This document shows positions 43,862 to 53,259 of a stretch of 64,000 bases of DNA, piece after piece. This stretch comes from Microcoleus vaginatus PCC 9802 (lineage in GTDB: Bacteria > Cyanobacteriota > Cyanobacteriia > Cyanobacteriales > Microcoleaceae): positions 5,345,001-5,409,000 of the forward strand of contig CP031740.1 of assembly GCA_022701275.1 (NCBI GenBank). Reading direction: 5' to 3'. How positions within the stretch are numbered: position 1 is the first letter of the stretch; every line of letters starts with the position of its first letter. A model generated the notes under the pieces. It saw only the letters and a program-made list of their open reading frames with translations. It was not told the origin of the DNA and did no database searches. Position numbers and translations under genes: made by a program.

Positions 43862-46042
43862 ATGGGATTATTGGATTTTGTTTCTTTTAAATTGCCTCGC
43901 AAGAGTTTGATTGATGGCTTTTTTCTTTTTTTAGTTGTTCTTGTAACCGTGGCCGTTACATCAATCTATGTATCCAGCGAACATACTTTTTATTGGTGGG
44001 ATTACGCGGGCTACAACACTGCTACAGTCAACACGGCAAATTTATTTCGAGACTCGCCCGATAAAGCATGGCGCGGAGTTATAGAATCGCTATCTAAAGA
44101 AAAAAACCTATTAATATCTTTGCCATTAGTGCCGTTTATTCTGTTATTTGGCGAGTCTCGCCTGAGTTACATTCTCAGCGTATCCCTGATTTATGTGCTG
44201 CCGTTTCGCCTGTTGCTGGGGGCAATTTCTGCAAAGCTAATTCCACTTTATCCCCGCCGGGTGTTTTGGTCAACTGTGCTGCTGAGTTTCTTAATTCCGA
44301 TGAGTTGGATACCGACTCTGCGGGGATATCTGGATATTGGCGGCTGTGTGTTTGTAGCCTTGGCAATTTTGGTTTATTTGCAGGATCTTAAGCTGAAATC
44401 TTGGTGGAAAATCCCGTTAATTGGGTTTTTTCTGGCGGCGGCGATTCTGTTGCGGCGCCATTTTGCTTATAGTGCGATCGCATTTTTGGGTGCCGCGACT
44501 TTACAGGTTTTGATCGAGTTTATTGTACTAATATACCGTAGGGAAACGGCGTTGTCGTCTCCCAAAGACAAGGAGGCGGCAGTGCCGTTTCCCTACAGAT
44601 TCTTGTTTGAATCCGCTGTAAAATTGGGCTTGATAGCTGCAACTAGCTTGACTATTTTAATGTTGGTAGCGGGAGATTTTACTCGCAGTGCTCTGACGGT
44701 TGATTACCGCAATTTGTATGTCGCTTGGAGTTTGCCGATAAATGATATTTTAACTCGTTATGCGGATTTTTACGGTTTGGGAACTTGGCTGCTGGTACTG
44801 ATTGGTTTTTCTGCGGGAATTCTCACCCGAATCCTGGTTCCGGCGGCGGCTATTTTTGTTTCGTTGTTTGGGGTTTTGTCGCTGATTGAATGGCTGTTAG
44901 TGTTGCGTTACGGCTACTTGCACTATACAATTCATATTACACCGATCGCACTTTTAGGACTATCCACATTTTTCTGGACAACTTGGCTGACACTCAAGGG
45001 AAAAGTCCGGTATTTCATGCTGGGCGCGGCGGGTTTGTACCTGGTTTTGAATGCCGCAGTCGGGTTAATTCCTCTCAAAATTGATTTGTCAAGACTGTTT
45101 ATCGCTAATTTTCCGCCGTTAGTGCGATCGGACTACGACGAAGTTGTAAAATTAGTAGAGTTTCTGCGAAAATTAGCACCCAACGAAGAACCGATTTATA
45201 TTGTCGGTGCTTCTAACAATTTTAATGCTAACATCCTCAGACAAGCCAACCGAAAATTAAACCCGCCGGAGGGCTGGTGGAAATTAAATACAATCGGGAG
45301 GCCGCAAATTGACTCGCGCGATACTTACCCGCTACCCGAGTTGTTGCAGTCACAATATGCGGTGGTTGCTGTACCTTTTCAGCAGGTGTTACCGACTGAC
45401 GAACAAGTTTTGCGATCGCACGAACAAGATGTTGTTAAAGTTGTGTACGATGCCTTCAATCAAAACTGGGAAATTGCCCGCGATTTCCAATTGCTACCGG
45501 AACAGTTTAAGCTAGAAAACGGCGTGACTGTCAGCGTTTACCGGAGAATGCGGCCGACTGATACAGCAACGGCAGTTAGGACTCTGGATGCGATGCAGCG
45601 GCAAATAGTCGATCGACCGGGCACGCAGTTAGATTGGATTAGTTTGCATCAATCAGTCTACACAAGTGCCAATTATTCAGTCAGTCAAAAATCAAATAAC
45701 CTATATAATATTGTAACTCATCCCCTTAAAAACAGCCAGAAACTCGATACATCTTTCCTGTATTTAGGTTCCATCTCAGACAAAGCGAAAGTTACAGGCC
45801 AACTTAATTTACCTAACAAACAATGTCCGGGAATTGCCCTGCGCTTGACTTTGTGGGACAAGCAAGGTAAATTAGTAGACTCAGCAGATATGGCTTACAG
45901 TCCAAAAAGTGATCTCGGCTTAAATCTATTAGTTGAGGGCAAAAATCCCATTTATCTACTGCTTGAGGTATTGAGTAGCAGCAAACAGGATTTAACAAAC
46001 CAATGCCAACTGGAGATTAACAATTTAGCTGTCAGTAGGTAA
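43862..46042 (+). CDS. Large polytopic membrane protein, GT-C-like, with inserted repeat
   Basis: 726 residues; a GTG one codon earlier is an alternative start. About ten to twelve hydrophobic segments in the first 440 residues, with an early acidic loop WWDYAGYN that could be the GT-C-type catalytic loop. A soluble C-terminal part (about 450-726) follows. Probably uses a lipid-linked sugar to glycosylate a product at the periplasmic face; not proven. Residues about 226-247 (YRRETALSSPKDKEAAVPFPYRF) are encoded by an inserted palindrome. The next gene starts 12 bp downstream and is of the same general type. Confidence 0.65.
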   Translation: MGLLDFVSFKLPRKSLIDGFFLFLVVLVTVAVTSIYVSSEHTFYWWDYAGYNTATVNTANLFRDSPDKAWRGVIESLSKEKNLLISLPLVPFILLFGESRLSYILSVSLIYVLPFRLLLGAISAKLIPLYPRRVFWSTVLLSFLIPMSWIPTLRGYLDIGGCVFVALAILVYLQDLKLKSWWKIPLIGFFLAAAILLRRHFAYSAIAFLGAATLQVLIEFIVLIYRRETALSSPKDKEAAVPFPYRFLFESAVKLGLIAATSLTILMLVAGDFTRSALTVDYRNLYVAWSLPINDILTRYADFYGLGTWLLVLIGFSAGILTRILVPAAAIFVSLFGVLSLIEWLLVLRYGYLHYTIHITPIALLGLSTFFWTTWLTLKGKVRYFMLGAAGLYLVLNAAVGLIPLKIDLSRLFIANFPPLVRSDYDEVVKLVEFLRKLAPNEEPIYIVGASNNFNANILRQANRKLNPPEGWWKLNTIGRPQIDSRDTYPLPELLQSQYAVVAVPFQQVLPTDEQVLRSHEQDVVKVVYDAFNQNWEIARDFQLLPEQFKLENGVTVSVYRRMRPTDTATAVRTLDAMQRQIVDRPGTQLDWISLHQSVYTSANYSVSQKSNNLYNIVTHPLKNSQKLDTSFLYLGSISDKAKVTGQLNLPNKQCPGIALRLTLWDKQGKLVDSADMAYSPKSDLGLNLLVEGKNPIYLLLEVLSSSKQDLTNQCQLEINNLAVSR
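44538..44596. repeat. Palindromic repeat inserted in frame
   Basis: GTAGGGAAACGGC (44538-44550) pairs with GCCGTTTCCCTAC (44584-44596), 13 bp perfect. The same core forms the palindrome at 25763-25785. It lies in a loop of the membrane protein at 43862-46042. Confidence 0.85.
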
Positions 46043-46054
46043 ATTGAACCGTCA

Positions 46055-47887
46055 ATGCAGAAACATCAAAAATCCCACTGGTATTTTAATCTATCTCTAT
46101 ATACTTTTGCCATCATCGGCTCCCTGATGGCAACTGGCTATATTTTCCCCATTGGAGGCAATTTTCCCGAAGTGCCGCCAATTCAATTTATGCTAAATCC
46201 TGAACTGTATAAAAATGATTATTACGTTCAGGAAATGGTGAAATTTAATCCCAGGTACTACTATTATTATATCATCTATTTGCTCGCCAACTTAGGAACC
46301 AGCATTCCCCTAGCGCACTTTATTTATCAATTCCTAGCCTTTGGTTCATTTATCCTAGCTTGCTACGCAATTATCAATATCTATACTAATTCCAAACTGC
46401 CTGCCGCAGCGATGGCTTTTTTATGTATAGCCGCTTCATTTACAGATGTTGGTAACACCCTGATATTTTCCACCAAATCAGTACCCAGTACCTTCGCAAT
46501 GGGTTTCGCAATCTGGGGAATTTACTTTAGTTTGCGCCAGAAATGGCTGACCGGATATTTATTTTTTGGACTGGGTTGTTTGCTGCAATTTTTAGTTGGT
46601 TTGTTGCCGGGATTGATGATGGTTCCCGTTTTAGTTATTGAATCTGTAAGACAGCGGAATTTCAAAACATTGATTTTGGCGATCGCACTTTTAGCAGCAA
46701 TGGCCAGTATCGTTTACGTACCGATGTTATTAACAGGTACTACCAGCACTCACACTATCGACAACGCCGAGTTTGTCTACATTCACGCGAAAGTCCGCAA
46801 CCCCCACCACATCCTCCCGTCAAATTGGGATTGGGGGAATTGGTTCAACTTTATATGTTTCATAATTGGTGGCTTGCTGTGCATCAAAAATTCCGATTTA
46901 TTGCGAAAAGAAGACAAGGTTAATTTTTATGTAATTGTTGGCACCTCCATTTTTGCACTGTTTCTAAATTACATATTTGTAGAAGTTTACCCGCTGGCTT
47001 TTATCGCAAAACTACAGCTAGCTAGAACCGTACCTTTTGCTCAATTAATTATATTTATTGCTGTTGCTTTGACCGTAGAGCGACTTTACAGAGACAAACA
47101 CATAGCTGTTAGCTTGTTGATGTTAACTGTACTAACTTTGCCTTTTCGGGGCATCATTTTCTTAGGATTCTCAGTTTGGCAAACAAAAAATTACGTATTT
47201 CCCAAACGATATAATATATTGTTGTGGATTTTAGCAGGAGGAACGGTAATTTTCAGCTTGATATATCCGTTGACTGATTCATGGGAAATAATTGGCGCTC
47301 GAATAATTAGCATCCCAATCTTTTTCTCAATCCTCGCCTTCCCATTTATTTTAGAACAAACATCCCTAGCTACATCTATCAAACAGGCTATAACTCACAC
47401 ATTAGCCTTAATAACTACCGCCACCTTAGTTTTTGGAATAGCAGGAATTCTGCCCAAACCTATATTAAATGTATTTCAAACAAGAGTTAATATCAATGCC
47501 GTTCCCAGGGACGACTTAAGCAAATTAGCTGTGCGATTTTTGCAAAGTAGCAGCCGCGATTCACTCGTATTAATTCCACCCTCAGTTACCAGCTTCCAGT
47601 TTTTCTCCGACAGAGCGATTGTCGTCAACTTCAAGAACTTTCCCTTTACCGAAAAAGGCATTAAAGAATGGCAAACTCGCATGGAAGCTGTTTTAGGGGT
47701 TCCCTTAAACCCGCAAATGATTTGGGGAGGAAATGACTTCTTCATCCGCCGCAGCAGTGCGGATTTAGTCAAAGTAGCCCGAAACTATCATGCCGATTAT
47801 ATCCTGACTCGTACTGACTGGCACCCAAATATTCCAGGGGAAATCGCAGACAAACAAGGCAAATGGATACTGTATAAAATTAGGTAA
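46055..47887 (+). CDS. Polytopic membrane protein (DUF6798-like)
   Basis: 610 residues with about eleven hydrophobic segments up to residue 460, then a soluble domain with IPPSVTSFQFFSDRAIVVNFKNFPFTEKGIKEWQTRM. That pattern, seen by memory, resembles DUF6798 proteins of cyanobacteria. The early loop PELYKNDYYVQEM sits between the first two membrane segments. Probably a GT-C-type glycosyltransferase or related surface-glycan protein. It is co-directional with the preceding gene (12 bp gap). Confidence 0.65.
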   Translation: MQKHQKSHWYFNLSLYTFAIIGSLMATGYIFPIGGNFPEVPPIQFMLNPELYKNDYYVQEMVKFNPRYYYYYIIYLLANLGTSIPLAHFIYQFLAFGSFILACYAIINIYTNSKLPAAAMAFLCIAASFTDVGNTLIFSTKSVPSTFAMGFAIWGIYFSLRQKWLTGYLFFGLGCLLQFLVGLLPGLMMVPVLVIESVRQRNFKTLILAIALLAAMASIVYVPMLLTGTTSTHTIDNAEFVYIHAKVRNPHHILPSNWDWGNWFNFICFIIGGLLCIKNSDLLRKEDKVNFYVIVGTSIFALFLNYIFVEVYPLAFIAKLQLARTVPFAQLIIFIAVALTVERLYRDKHIAVSLLMLTVLTLPFRGIIFLGFSVWQTKNYVFPKRYNILLWILAGGTVIFSLIYPLTDSWEIIGARIISIPIFFSILAFPFILEQTSLATSIKQAITHTLALITTATLVFGIAGILPKPILNVFQTRVNINAVPRDDLSKLAVRFLQSSSRDSLVLIPPSVTSFQFFSDRAIVVNFKNFPFTEKGIKEWQTRMEAVLGVPLNPQMIWGGNDFFIRRSSADLVKVARNYHADYILTRTDWHPNIPGEIADKQGKWILYKIR

Positions 47888-48013
47888 TAGGTAATTGGTA
47901 AAACTTGTTAAATCTCCCTTAGACTTTTATCTTAGTCTGCAGAGACCGACTTTGCTTGTCTGTAAGCAATTTCAATATCCGATTTATCAGCGTTAATCAG
48001 CCTTAATCTGTGG

Positions 48014-48988
48014 TTAAATGTCAAAACCCGAATCATCAATAATTTCGCTAATCTGCTTGTCCACATAATCAGCATCCACATTCCGCGCCATCAACTCAGC
48101 TAAAATCCCCAAAGAAATCAACTGCACCGACAGAATTGTACACAAAATCCCAAAAAATAACAAAGGTCGATTGCCGATGGGCCCAAAATTCATCCCCGCC
48201 AAATTCAGAAACCAAATAACTATCAAATAACTCAGGGAAACAGTTCCAACCAAGCCAAAACACAAGCCCAACCCCCCAAACAAATGACCCGGTTTGTGCA
48301 AATACTGCGTCGTGGCTAACACCGTCAACAAATCAATAAAACCCCGCGCATAGCGTTCCCAGCCGTAATTCGATTTTCCGTGCTTTCGCGGATGATGTTC
48401 CACCACTACTTCGCCAATTTTAAAACCTAAATTGTTTGCTAAAGCCGGAATGTAGCGGTGCAATTCCCCGTACAATTTAATCGATTGCAAAACTTCCCTA
48501 CGGTAAGCTTTAAAACCGCAATTCATATCGTGCATTTGCACCCCTGTCAGCAAACACGCAACGGCATTAAACAGCTTGGAAGGTAAAGTTTTAGAAAGCG
48601 GGTCGTTCCGCTGTTTTCGCCAACCGGAAACTAAATCAAATCCCGATTCTAAATGATGTAAGAACTTGGGAATTTCAGCGGGGTCATCCTGAAGGTCAGC
48701 ATCGAGAGTAAAGATAATTATCCCTGCTGCATTGCGAAATCCTGCTGAAAGCGCGGCGGATTTGCCAAAGTTGCGGCGCATTTTAATCGCTTTAATTAGT
48801 TTGGGATGTTGGCTGGCTAAATCAGCGATTTCTTGCCACGAATAATCGCGGCTACCGTCATCTATGAAAATGACTTCGTAACTGTCAATTCCTGTTTGGA
48901 ACATGACAAGTTGGATTTTTTCAAACAGTAATTTTATGGTGGCTTCTTCGTTGTGAACGGGGATTACGAAGCTGAGATGTTTTGGCAT
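48014..48988 (-). CDS. GT2 glycosyltransferase (DPM1/GtrB-like)
   Basis: 324 residues. GT-A domain: VIPVHNEEATI, IDDGSRD, LDADLQDDPAEI (metal-binding DxD-like) and HGKSNYGWERY. Two C-terminal transmembrane helices (about 230-255 and 268-290) are typical of enzymes that load polyprenyl phosphate with a sugar from a nucleotide donor. The product feeds the GT-C-like membrane proteins nearby. It stands in the opposite direction to the genes at 42.7-47.9 kb. Confidence 0.93.
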   Translation of the reverse strand: MPKHLSFVIPVHNEEATIKLLFEKIQLVMFQTGIDSYEVIFIDDGSRDYSWQEIADLASQHPKLIKAIKMRRNFGKSAALSAGFRNAAGIIIFTLDADLQDDPAEIPKFLHHLESGFDLVSGWRKQRNDPLSKTLPSKLFNAVACLLTGVQMHDMNCGFKAYRREVLQSIKLYGELHRYIPALANNLGFKIGEVVVEHHPRKHGKSNYGWERYARGFIDLLTVLATTQYLHKPGHLFGGLGLCFGLVGTVSLSYLIVIWFLNLAGMNFGPIGNRPLLFFGILCTILSVQLISLGILAELMARNVDADYVDKQISEIIDDSGFDI

Positions 48989-49087
48989 AGGGATATTCTA
49001 TTTCATTTGTGTGCTAAGTGATATTTTTTTATTAACCTTTCTAGTGCTAGGGTGCAGAGGGCGCAGAGGAGTAGCAAGAGAGGTTTT

Positions 49088-50908
49088 TTAGTTTTTATCG
49101 ATAACTTGGGAATTTCGCAAAGCTACCCAACCTTCGCGGTTTTTAAAGGAGGCATAAGCTGTCAATAATTTATCTGTTGGCCATGTTTGAATGTATCCTC
49201 TCCAAGCTGCGAATTCGTAGGAAGGGCCAAACAATTTAACTAAATCTGGGCGCGGAAATCCGGGCATGGCAAAACCTCGAACGACATTTTCTTGGTTTAG
49301 AATGGCAATACATTTTACATTATTTTCGGGATCTCCTACCCAGCCAATTACTCTGGAGGCGGCGGGTGCAAGTTTGGTGACTGTATCAAAATATCCGGGT
49401 AATCCGTCTTTGGGTGCTGACAGTAAGTTAGAATCGATTTTTGTGTCTAATGCTGCACAGAAATTGTGCTTTTTGATGTCTCGATTAAATGGCACTAAAT
49501 TGTTAGTTTTTAAGGCGTCGATTAAGCCGATAAAAGCGGCAGGTTTGTTGCCTACGCGGTCTTTAATTAGCGTTACGTCGGTGATGCCTAATTGCAGTGA
49601 CAATGCTACTAACGGTTGATAGGTGGCTCTGTGGGCGATCGCAATTGCAGTTTCGCCTCCCACCCCGTACATTAAAATAATCGCGACTGTGGCGACTGCA
49701 AACAGCGGTGTCAGCCAACGCCCTTGAATTCTTGGTGTTGGCTGCAACTCGCGCACCCACAATACTGTCAGCACAATTGTGCTCATCCAAAACAAAGCTG
49801 GGAGTGTTGCGTAGCGGGAAGCGGTGGCCTGTTCGACGCCAAATCCCGATCGACTAACCGCGGCCATTAACGCCGTTTGCAGCGTGTAAAGTTGGATTGA
49901 TAGCCAAGGCAGCCAATCCGGGCGATCGACCTTTTTTACAAATAGCCAATAACCCACAAAACCCGTCACTGCAATCAAACCAATTATACCAATAATTGAA
50001 GCAACAATAATATTTTCGCTAAAAATACCGCCGAGATAAGTGGGAATATATTCGAGAGTTTTGAGGGGGTTAATTTTAGTTAAAGAAGGGTGATGAGATG
50101 GAGTTTTATAAGTTAAAAAATAAATACCAATCACTGCAATCGAAGCAATGAAATACAAATAAGTTATTCGCCGAGGAAACCGCAGCACAACAGCAGCCGC
50201 ACACAATATCGGCCACAAAGCTAAAGGAGTGCTGTAACTAATACAGCCTAAAACGCCAAAAACAATGCTGCCAATTACCCACTTATTTTGTAACTGCGGG
50301 GGCGGGCACGGGGGCACGGCCCATAAAAACTCGTTACCAGGCTCTGCCTGGGAATGAAGAGCCAGAGGCTCCGCCTCCCTCTTTCTTGACAAAAGCGTCA
50401 CATAGGATTGCAAACAAAATATCGAACAAATTACAAATAAATTAGCAATTATCCAGTGAACGCCGCTGAATCCCCGCATCCAATTGTGAGCCGCCGCCGG
50501 AGTAAAATTAAAAATAGAAATGCAAAGGAGTAGGGAAATAAATTGCAGCGGAAAACGCCTCAATTTTAACGGCAGCAGAGCAATTAATACGTGGCACTGA
50601 ATCCAAGCCAACAACCAGGCAACTAAACATAAACCAATATTTGAACCTTGGGTAACAGCTATATTCAAACCATAAATAATTGCGGGAATTAAGACAAAAT
50701 GCTCGTTCGCCCGAAAGATCCAATTAAAAGGATTTTTAGAGAAACCGTCTACTGAATAAAAATTCCACGTCATCCACCAATAATCAAAATTAGACAAGTC
50801 TCCCGCTTGGGATATCAAGTACAAAATATATGATGCTGGTATTAGAATCCCGAGAACTGATGCGGCAATTAAAATATATTGTTGCTTGATTTTCATGGAT
50901 TCAGACAT
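49088..50908 (-). CDS. Polytopic membrane protein with inserted repeat
   Basis: 606 residues from the preferred ATG at 50908 (MSESMKIKQQY). About eleven hydrophobic segments, first loop with DYWWMTWNFYSVDG, and a soluble C-terminal region (about 450-606). The overall plan resembles the gene at 55082-56902, so both may be of one GT-C-like family. The segment REAEPLALHSQAEPGNEFL in a loop is encoded by palindromic repeats (about 50330-50390). A start at 51010 would add 34 residues with no support. Function inferred from the glycan neighbourhood. Confidence 0.65.
   Translation of the reverse strand: MSESMKIKQQYILIAASVLGILIPASYILYLISQAGDLSNFDYWWMTWNFYSVDGFSKNPFNWIFRANEHFVLIPAIIYGLNIAVTQGSNIGLCLVAWLLAWIQCHVLIALLPLKLRRFPLQFISLLLCISIFNFTPAAAHNWMRGFSGVHWIIANLFVICSIFCLQSYVTLLSRKREAEPLALHSQAEPGNEFLWAVPPCPPPQLQNKWVIGSIVFGVLGCISYSTPLALWPILCAAAVVLRFPRRITYLYFIASIAVIGIYFLTYKTPSHHPSLTKINPLKTLEYIPTYLGGIFSENIIVASIIGIIGLIAVTGFVGYWLFVKKVDRPDWLPWLSIQLYTLQTALMAAVSRSGFGVEQATASRYATLPALFWMSTIVLTVLWVRELQPTPRIQGRWLTPLFAVATVAIILMYGVGGETAIAIAHRATYQPLVALSLQLGITDVTLIKDRVGNKPAAFIGLIDALKTNNLVPFNRDIKKHNFCAALDTKIDSNLLSAPKDGLPGYFDTVTKLAPAASRVIGWVGDPENNVKCIAILNQENVVRGFAMPGFPRPDLVKLFGPSYEFAAWRGYIQTWPTDKLLTAYASFKNREGWVALRNSQVIDKN
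50326..50384. repeat. Palindromic repeat inserted in frame
   Basis: CCAGGC-tct-GCCTGG followed by GAGGC-tcc-GCCTC, the CTCGTTACCAGGCTCTGCCTGG repeat type widespread in cyanobacteria. It is translated on the minus strand in a loop of the host membrane protein. Confidence 0.8.
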
Positions 50909-51014
50909 GGGGATATTTTTAATGGGTAGGGGCGAGTTTAGGTGAGAAACTTTGCATATAACAGGTAACTCATGAACAAAACCCGCCCTCGCGTTTTGAG
51001 TTTTCCTCAATTTT

Positions 51015-51887
51015 TTATTTCACTTCTCTTGCCAGCATTTGTCTGAGCCCTTGCCGCCAGTGGGGAGGATGGGTGCCTAGAAGTCCTGATATTTTTACGG
51101 TAGAGAGGACAGAAAAAGCGGGACGTTTTGCGGGTGTCGGATATTCGGAGGTGGTGATGGGAATTACGCGCTGAATTTTTAGGGGAAAGCCGAGTTGTGC
51201 TGCTTCCTCAAAAATGGCGATCGCAAAATCGTACCAACTACAAACGCCGCTGTTAGTATACTGGTAAGTCCCAAAAGTTTCTGACCCCAGGAGAGGAATA
51301 ATTTGCGAAGTCGCCGCACCTAAATCCCCAGTCCAAGTAGGACTTCCGATCTGATCTGCTACTACGCGAATTTCTTCCCTTTCCTTTCCCAACCTCAGCA
51401 TGGTTTTGACAAAATTACCTTTGCCGCCGTTGCCGTAAACCCACGCAGTTCTAATAATAATATGTCGGTTTCCTGCTTTCCGAATTGCTTCCTCGCCTGC
51501 TAATTTCGATTGGCCGTAAGTTCCCAGCGGGTTCGTAGAATCTGTTTCCTGATAAGCAGAACCGTTGCTGCCGTCAAATACATAATCAGTAGAAAAGTGC
51601 ATCAAACTTGATCCCAGTTTTTCGCATTCTTCTGCGAGAATTCCGGGTGCAATGCCGTTGATTGCGTTTGCTAATTCCGGTTCGCTTTCTGCTTTGTCTA
51701 CCGCAGTGTAAGCACCCCCATTGACGACTAAATCCGGTTGAATTTCAGCCATTGCCTGACGGATGCTTTCGGGTTGGGATAAGTCGAGGCGAGTGCGATC
51801 GAGCGCAATTACCTCTCCCGAAGATAATAAAATCGGCTGCAATTCTTGAGCTAGCTGTCCGCTGCCACCTGCGAGTAAAATTTTCAT
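51015..51887 (-). CDS. rfbD: dTDP-4-dehydrorhamnose reductase
   Basis: 290 residues from ATG 51887 (MKILLAGGSGQLAQE); a TTG six bases earlier is not needed. NADPH-binding GGSGQLAQ, catalytic STDYVFDG, YGQSKLAGEE (YxxxK) and IIRTAWVYG identify RfbD/RmlD, the last step in dTDP-L-rhamnose synthesis. The gene follows rfbC with a 2-base gap. RfbA and RfbB are not in the window. The rhamnose goes into the surface polysaccharides built by the surrounding genes. Confidence 0.95.
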   Translation of the reverse strand: MKILLAGGSGQLAQELQPILLSSGEVIALDRTRLDLSQPESIRQAMAEIQPDLVVNGGAYTAVDKAESEPELANAINGIAPGILAEECEKLGSSLMHFSTDYVFDGSNGSAYQETDSTNPLGTYGQSKLAGEEAIRKAGNRHIIIRTAWVYGNGGKGNFVKTMLRLGKEREEIRVVADQIGSPTWTGDLGAATSQIIPLLGSETFGTYQYTNSGVCSWYDFAIAIFEEAAQLGFPLKIQRVIPITTSEYPTPAKRPAFSVLSTVKISGLLGTHPPHWRQGLRQMLAREVK

Positions 51888-51889
51888 AA

Positions 51890-52435
51890 TCAAAACACTT
51901 GAGCTGTTTTCAATGTTTGTCCCGCTTGGTCTTTAGCTGATAAGATTGGTTGAGCACCATCTAGCGGCCAGTCGATCGCCAAATCGGGGTCATTCCACAG
52001 GAGACACCGCTCCTGTGCAGGTGCATAATAATCTGTAGTTTTGTACAAAACTTCAGCCGTCTCCGAAACCACTAAAAAACCGTGAGCAAATCCCGCCGGC
52101 ACCCAAAATTGCCGTTTATTTTCTGCACTCAGCAAACACCCCACCCACTTTCCGAAAGTCTGCGAACTTTGTCTAATATCGACCGCTACATCAAATATTT
52201 CGCCAGCCACTACCCGCAGCAATTTGCCTTGAGGCTGCTGCAGTTGATAGTGCAAACCGCGCAACACATTTTTAGAGGATTTGGAATGATTGTCTTGAAC
52301 AAATTCGGCCGTCACGCCTGTTTTTTCGATAAAAGCTTTGTGATTGAAACTTTCAAAAAAGAAACCGCGATCGTCTCCGAAAATTTTTGGCTCAACGATG
52401 AGAACTTCCGGTATTTCAGTAGATATAACATTCAT
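51890..52435 (-). CDS. rfbC: dTDP-4-dehydrorhamnose 3,5-epimerase
   Basis: 181 residues. Cupin-fold epimerase with the catalytic His in VLRGLHYQLQQPQGKL, the FVQDNHSKS motif, VPAGFAHGFLVVSETAEVLYK and the terminal WNDPDLAIDWPL. Converts dTDP-4-keto-6-deoxyglucose to the L-configured product reduced by RfbD. First gene of the rfbC-rfbD unit; divergent from the methyltransferase at 52486. Confidence 0.95.
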   Translation of the reverse strand: MNVISTEIPEVLIVEPKIFGDDRGFFFESFNHKAFIEKTGVTAEFVQDNHSKSSKNVLRGLHYQLQQPQGKLLRVVAGEIFDVAVDIRQSSQTFGKWVGCLLSAENKRQFWVPAGFAHGFLVVSETAEVLYKTTDYYAPAQERCLLWNDPDLAIDWPLDGAQPILSAKDQAGQTLKTAQVF

Positions 52436-52485
52436 AGTTGGCTGTATCGCGTGATAAACTCCTACTCAGTCTAGGCTATTTTACT

Positions 52486-53175
52486 ATGAAAACTGACACA
52501 TATCTCAAAAAATTGTATGCCAACCGCTTTGATTCCCGACAAATGCAAGCGAAGGTGGCACTCTGGAAAGTTTTAATTGACGATTTTTTACAAAATTATG
52601 TTCCTCCCGACTCAGCAATTTTAGATATTGGCGGCGGTTACTGCGAGTTCATAAATCAAATTAGAGCTGAAAAAAAATGTTTGATTGACCTCAATCCAGA
52701 TTCAAAGTTATTTGCAAATCCTGATGTGAAGGTGCTTAATATTGATGTCTTGAATATTGGCGATCAACCTGCTTTTAGCGAAGAATTTGACAGAATATTT
52801 ATCTCTAACTTTTTTGAACATCTCCGCAATAAAGAAGAACTAATCCAAATTATCTCATTTTGCTTTGAGGCGCTTAAGCCAGGGGGTTGCCTCTTAGTTG
52901 TCCAACCAAATTTTAAATATTCTTTCAAAGAGTATTACGATTTTATCGATCATCAATTACCAATTACCCACTTATCGCTGCAAGAACTGTTACAAACCGT
53001 CGGTTTTGAAATCGACCTAATTATACCCAGATTTTTGCCATTTTCGACCAAAGGCAGACCGGCATCGCCCTGGCTTTTAAAAGTTTACTTAAAATTGCCT
53101 TTTTTGTGGTTGTTTTTGGGAGGCCAAATGTTTGTTAAAGCATCAAAAAAAAACAATAGAGGCAGAGCCTCATGA
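52486..53175 (+). CDS. Class I SAM-dependent methyltransferase
   Basis: 229 residues from ATG 52486 (MKTDTYLKKLY). SAM motif I LDIGGGYCEF, then an acidic end of strand 2 (LIDLNPDS), ISNFFEHLRNKEELIQII and LKPGGCLLVVQPNF (post-motif). This is the usual small-molecule or sugar/lipid methyltransferase pattern. It lies within the glycan genes, so it may methylate a sugar or O-unit. The short TTG-initiated extension of 16 codons is not supported. Confidence 0.85.
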   Translation: MKTDTYLKKLYANRFDSRQMQAKVALWKVLIDDFLQNYVPPDSAILDIGGGYCEFINQIRAEKKCLIDLNPDSKLFANPDVKVLNIDVLNIGDQPAFSEEFDRIFISNFFEHLRNKEELIQIISFCFEALKPGGCLLVVQPNFKYSFKEYYDFIDHQLPITHLSLQELLQTVGFEIDLIIPRFLPFSTKGRPASPWLLKVYLKLPFLWLFLGGQMFVKASKKNNRGRAS

Positions 53176-53259
53176 CAGGCATTCCCAGTCATATTTAGGC
53201 AGAGAGATACATCTGCGTTTATCCGCGTTGATCCCCCTGCGTCTGCGGTTAAAAAATCC

